This document shows positions 7,149 to 7,546 of a stretch of DNA of 7,546 nucleotides, piece by piece. The stretch spans positions 1 to 7,546 of the forward strand of contig DQCL01000219.1 in the NCBI GenBank assembly GCA_003533975.1, in the 5' to 3' direction. Source of the stretch: Octadecabacter sp. (lineage in GTDB: Bacteria > Pseudomonadota > Alphaproteobacteria > Rhodobacterales > Rhodobacteraceae). The position numbers and the translations under genes are program-made. The notes beneath the pieces were generated by a model that searched no databases, was not told where the DNA came from, and worked only from the letters and a program-made list of their open reading frames with translations. Positions within the stretch are counted from its first letter, which is position 1. Each line of letters starts with the position of its first letter.

Positions 7149-7438
7149 GCACTTGCCTCCTGTTGGGTCATCAATTCACTCGCCAGCCCCTTCAAGCCGT
7201 CGGCCCTGAGGTCGATCGCCAACCCCTTGCCGGTGACGGTCACGCGGTGGACCAGAAGCTGGACGATGCGGGCGCGTTCGGTGTGGAACAGCTGGGCCCA
7301 GAGGCTGTCGAAATCCTGCAGGGCGGCGGCGACCTCGCTGGTGTCTGTGCGTTTGCCCAGTTCCGTTGCCGTTCGGGCCGCTATTTCTGGCGAGCGCAGC
7401 ACGCGGCGCAACTCGCGCACCACCGCCCCCTCGACCAT
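7145..7438 (-). pseudogene. C-terminal remnant of a large serine recombinase
   Basis: About 97 codons remain (VEGAVVRELRRVLRSPEIAA ... LFHTERARIVQLLVHRV ... IDLRADGLKGLASEL). This is the typical C-terminal end of large serine site-specific recombinases, after the zinc-ribbon and coiled-coil part. The N-terminal resolvase domain with the catalytic serine, the recombinase domain and the zinc ribbon (roughly 400 residues) are missing, so no recombination activity is possible. The homology begins within one or two codons of the edge of a CRISPR repeat at 7437. A frame stays open through the repeats to 7522, and an ATG at 7436-7438 is created partly by the last repeat base, but neither is a natural start for this gene. 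The stop overlaps the start of the following partner gene as ATGA, the native operon junction. Confidence 0.8.
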
Positions 7439-7468
7439 TTCAATCCACGTCCCCACGCGGAGGGCGAC
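7437..7468 (-). repeat. CRISPR repeat unit 1 (full length, last before recombinase remnant)
   Basis: This is the 32-base copy. On the minus strand it begins GTCGCCCTCCGCG and ends GTGGATTGAAAT. The stem pairs CGCCCTC with GGGGACG and has one mismatch and one wobble pair, so folding is weakened compared with a consensus I-C repeat. Confidence 0.75.
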
Positions 7469-7502
7469 CGTCACTTCTTTAGGCCATGCACAGCGATGTA
7501 TG

Positions 7503-7524
7503 GTTTCAATCCACGCCCCCACGC
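7503..7524 (-). repeat. CRISPR repeat unit 2 (3' 22 bases only)
   Basis: Plus-strand GTTTCAATCCACGCCCCCAC followed by GC matches the 3' two thirds of a type I-C repeat. Bases 7525-7534 (TGTCAATGAG) do not continue the repeat, so the copy is either cut by a rearrangement or strongly degenerate. Confidence 0.65.
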
Positions 7525-7546
7525 TGTCAATGAGCGTTTAAAGTTG

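Larger units (their letters stand above)
7437..7524 (-). CRISPR. Type I-C-like CRISPR remnant: one full and one half repeat around a single spacer
   Basis: A 32-base repeat lies at 7437-7468 and a second copy begins at 7503. The intervening 34 bases (7469-7502) have the usual length of a type I-C spacer. Read on the minus strand, the repeats end in GTGGATTGAAAT and GTGGATTGAAAC, the well-known type I-C repeat end. The two copies agree at 20 of 22 positions over the shared part. The second copy stops matching after 7524: its remaining ten bases do not fit the expected GTCGCCCCCC-type start, so its hairpin is lost. The first copy carries a mismatch and a G-T pair in its stem and a final T instead of C, typical of a decayed leader-distal repeat. 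No cas gene is in the window. The array may continue past 7546, which cannot be judged. Confidence 0.75.

Noticed and set aside
7145..7522. A 125-codon open frame beginning MGAWIET that covers repeats and recombinase tail
   Set aside because: GAWIET and GTWIEM are translations of type I-C CRISPR repeats. The front of this frame is array sequence, so only the part from about 7438 down was kept as a recombinase remnant.

Overview
The window looks like an accessory or boundary region of an alphaproteobacterial chromosome, probably of Rhodobacterales type. That placement rests on codon use, a tRNA-Ser-like end at the left edge and the style of the recombinase and CRISPR sequences. It is an inference from the sequence alone, not a database match. 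Base composition is uneven. The recombinase remnant on the right is GC-rich (41 of 60 bases at 7201-7260), while part of the hsdS segment is much poorer (26 of 60 at 6061-6120). This supports a patchwork origin.

Left part (1-362): the first 18 bases look like the 3' end of a tRNA-Ser gene with an encoded CCA. A non-coding stretch with several short inverted repeats follows. Middle-left (363-5064, plus strand): a two-gene operon of YhaO/YhaN type, distantly related to SbcD/SbcC and Mre11/Rad50. It encodes a complete metallophosphoesterase nuclease of 426 aa and a complete 1146-aa coiled-coil ATPase. The genes overlap by 20 bases and very probably make one DNA-end-processing complex.

Right part (5067-7546, minus strand): a compact mosaic of broken genes. 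Reading leftwards from the right edge it holds (a) two type I-C-like CRISPR repeats around one 34-base spacer, the outer repeat only half preserved; (b) directly at the repeat edge, the C-terminal tail of a large serine recombinase whose catalytic part is missing; (c) a gene whose first ~73 codons are a small recombinase-partner protein and whose remainder is the C-terminal two thirds of a type I restriction specificity subunit (HsdS); (d) a gene whose first ~240 codons are the N-terminal part of an AAA ATPase and whose last ~61 codons are the other half of that recombinase-partner protein. The simplest reading is that a contiguous 1.68-kb piece of an hsdS-ATPase operon landed inside the partner gene. 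Removing 1677 bases between two leucine codons would restore a 134-aa open frame. Both junctions are in frame, so the locus now encodes two reciprocal fusion proteins.

How they work together: the YhaO/YhaN pair appears intact and functional. The right part appears to be a graveyard or recombination hotspot where a CRISPR array, a site-specific recombinase and restriction genes were joined. No cas, hsdM or hsdR gene lies in the window. Whether the fusions are expressed and functional cannot be told from sequence.
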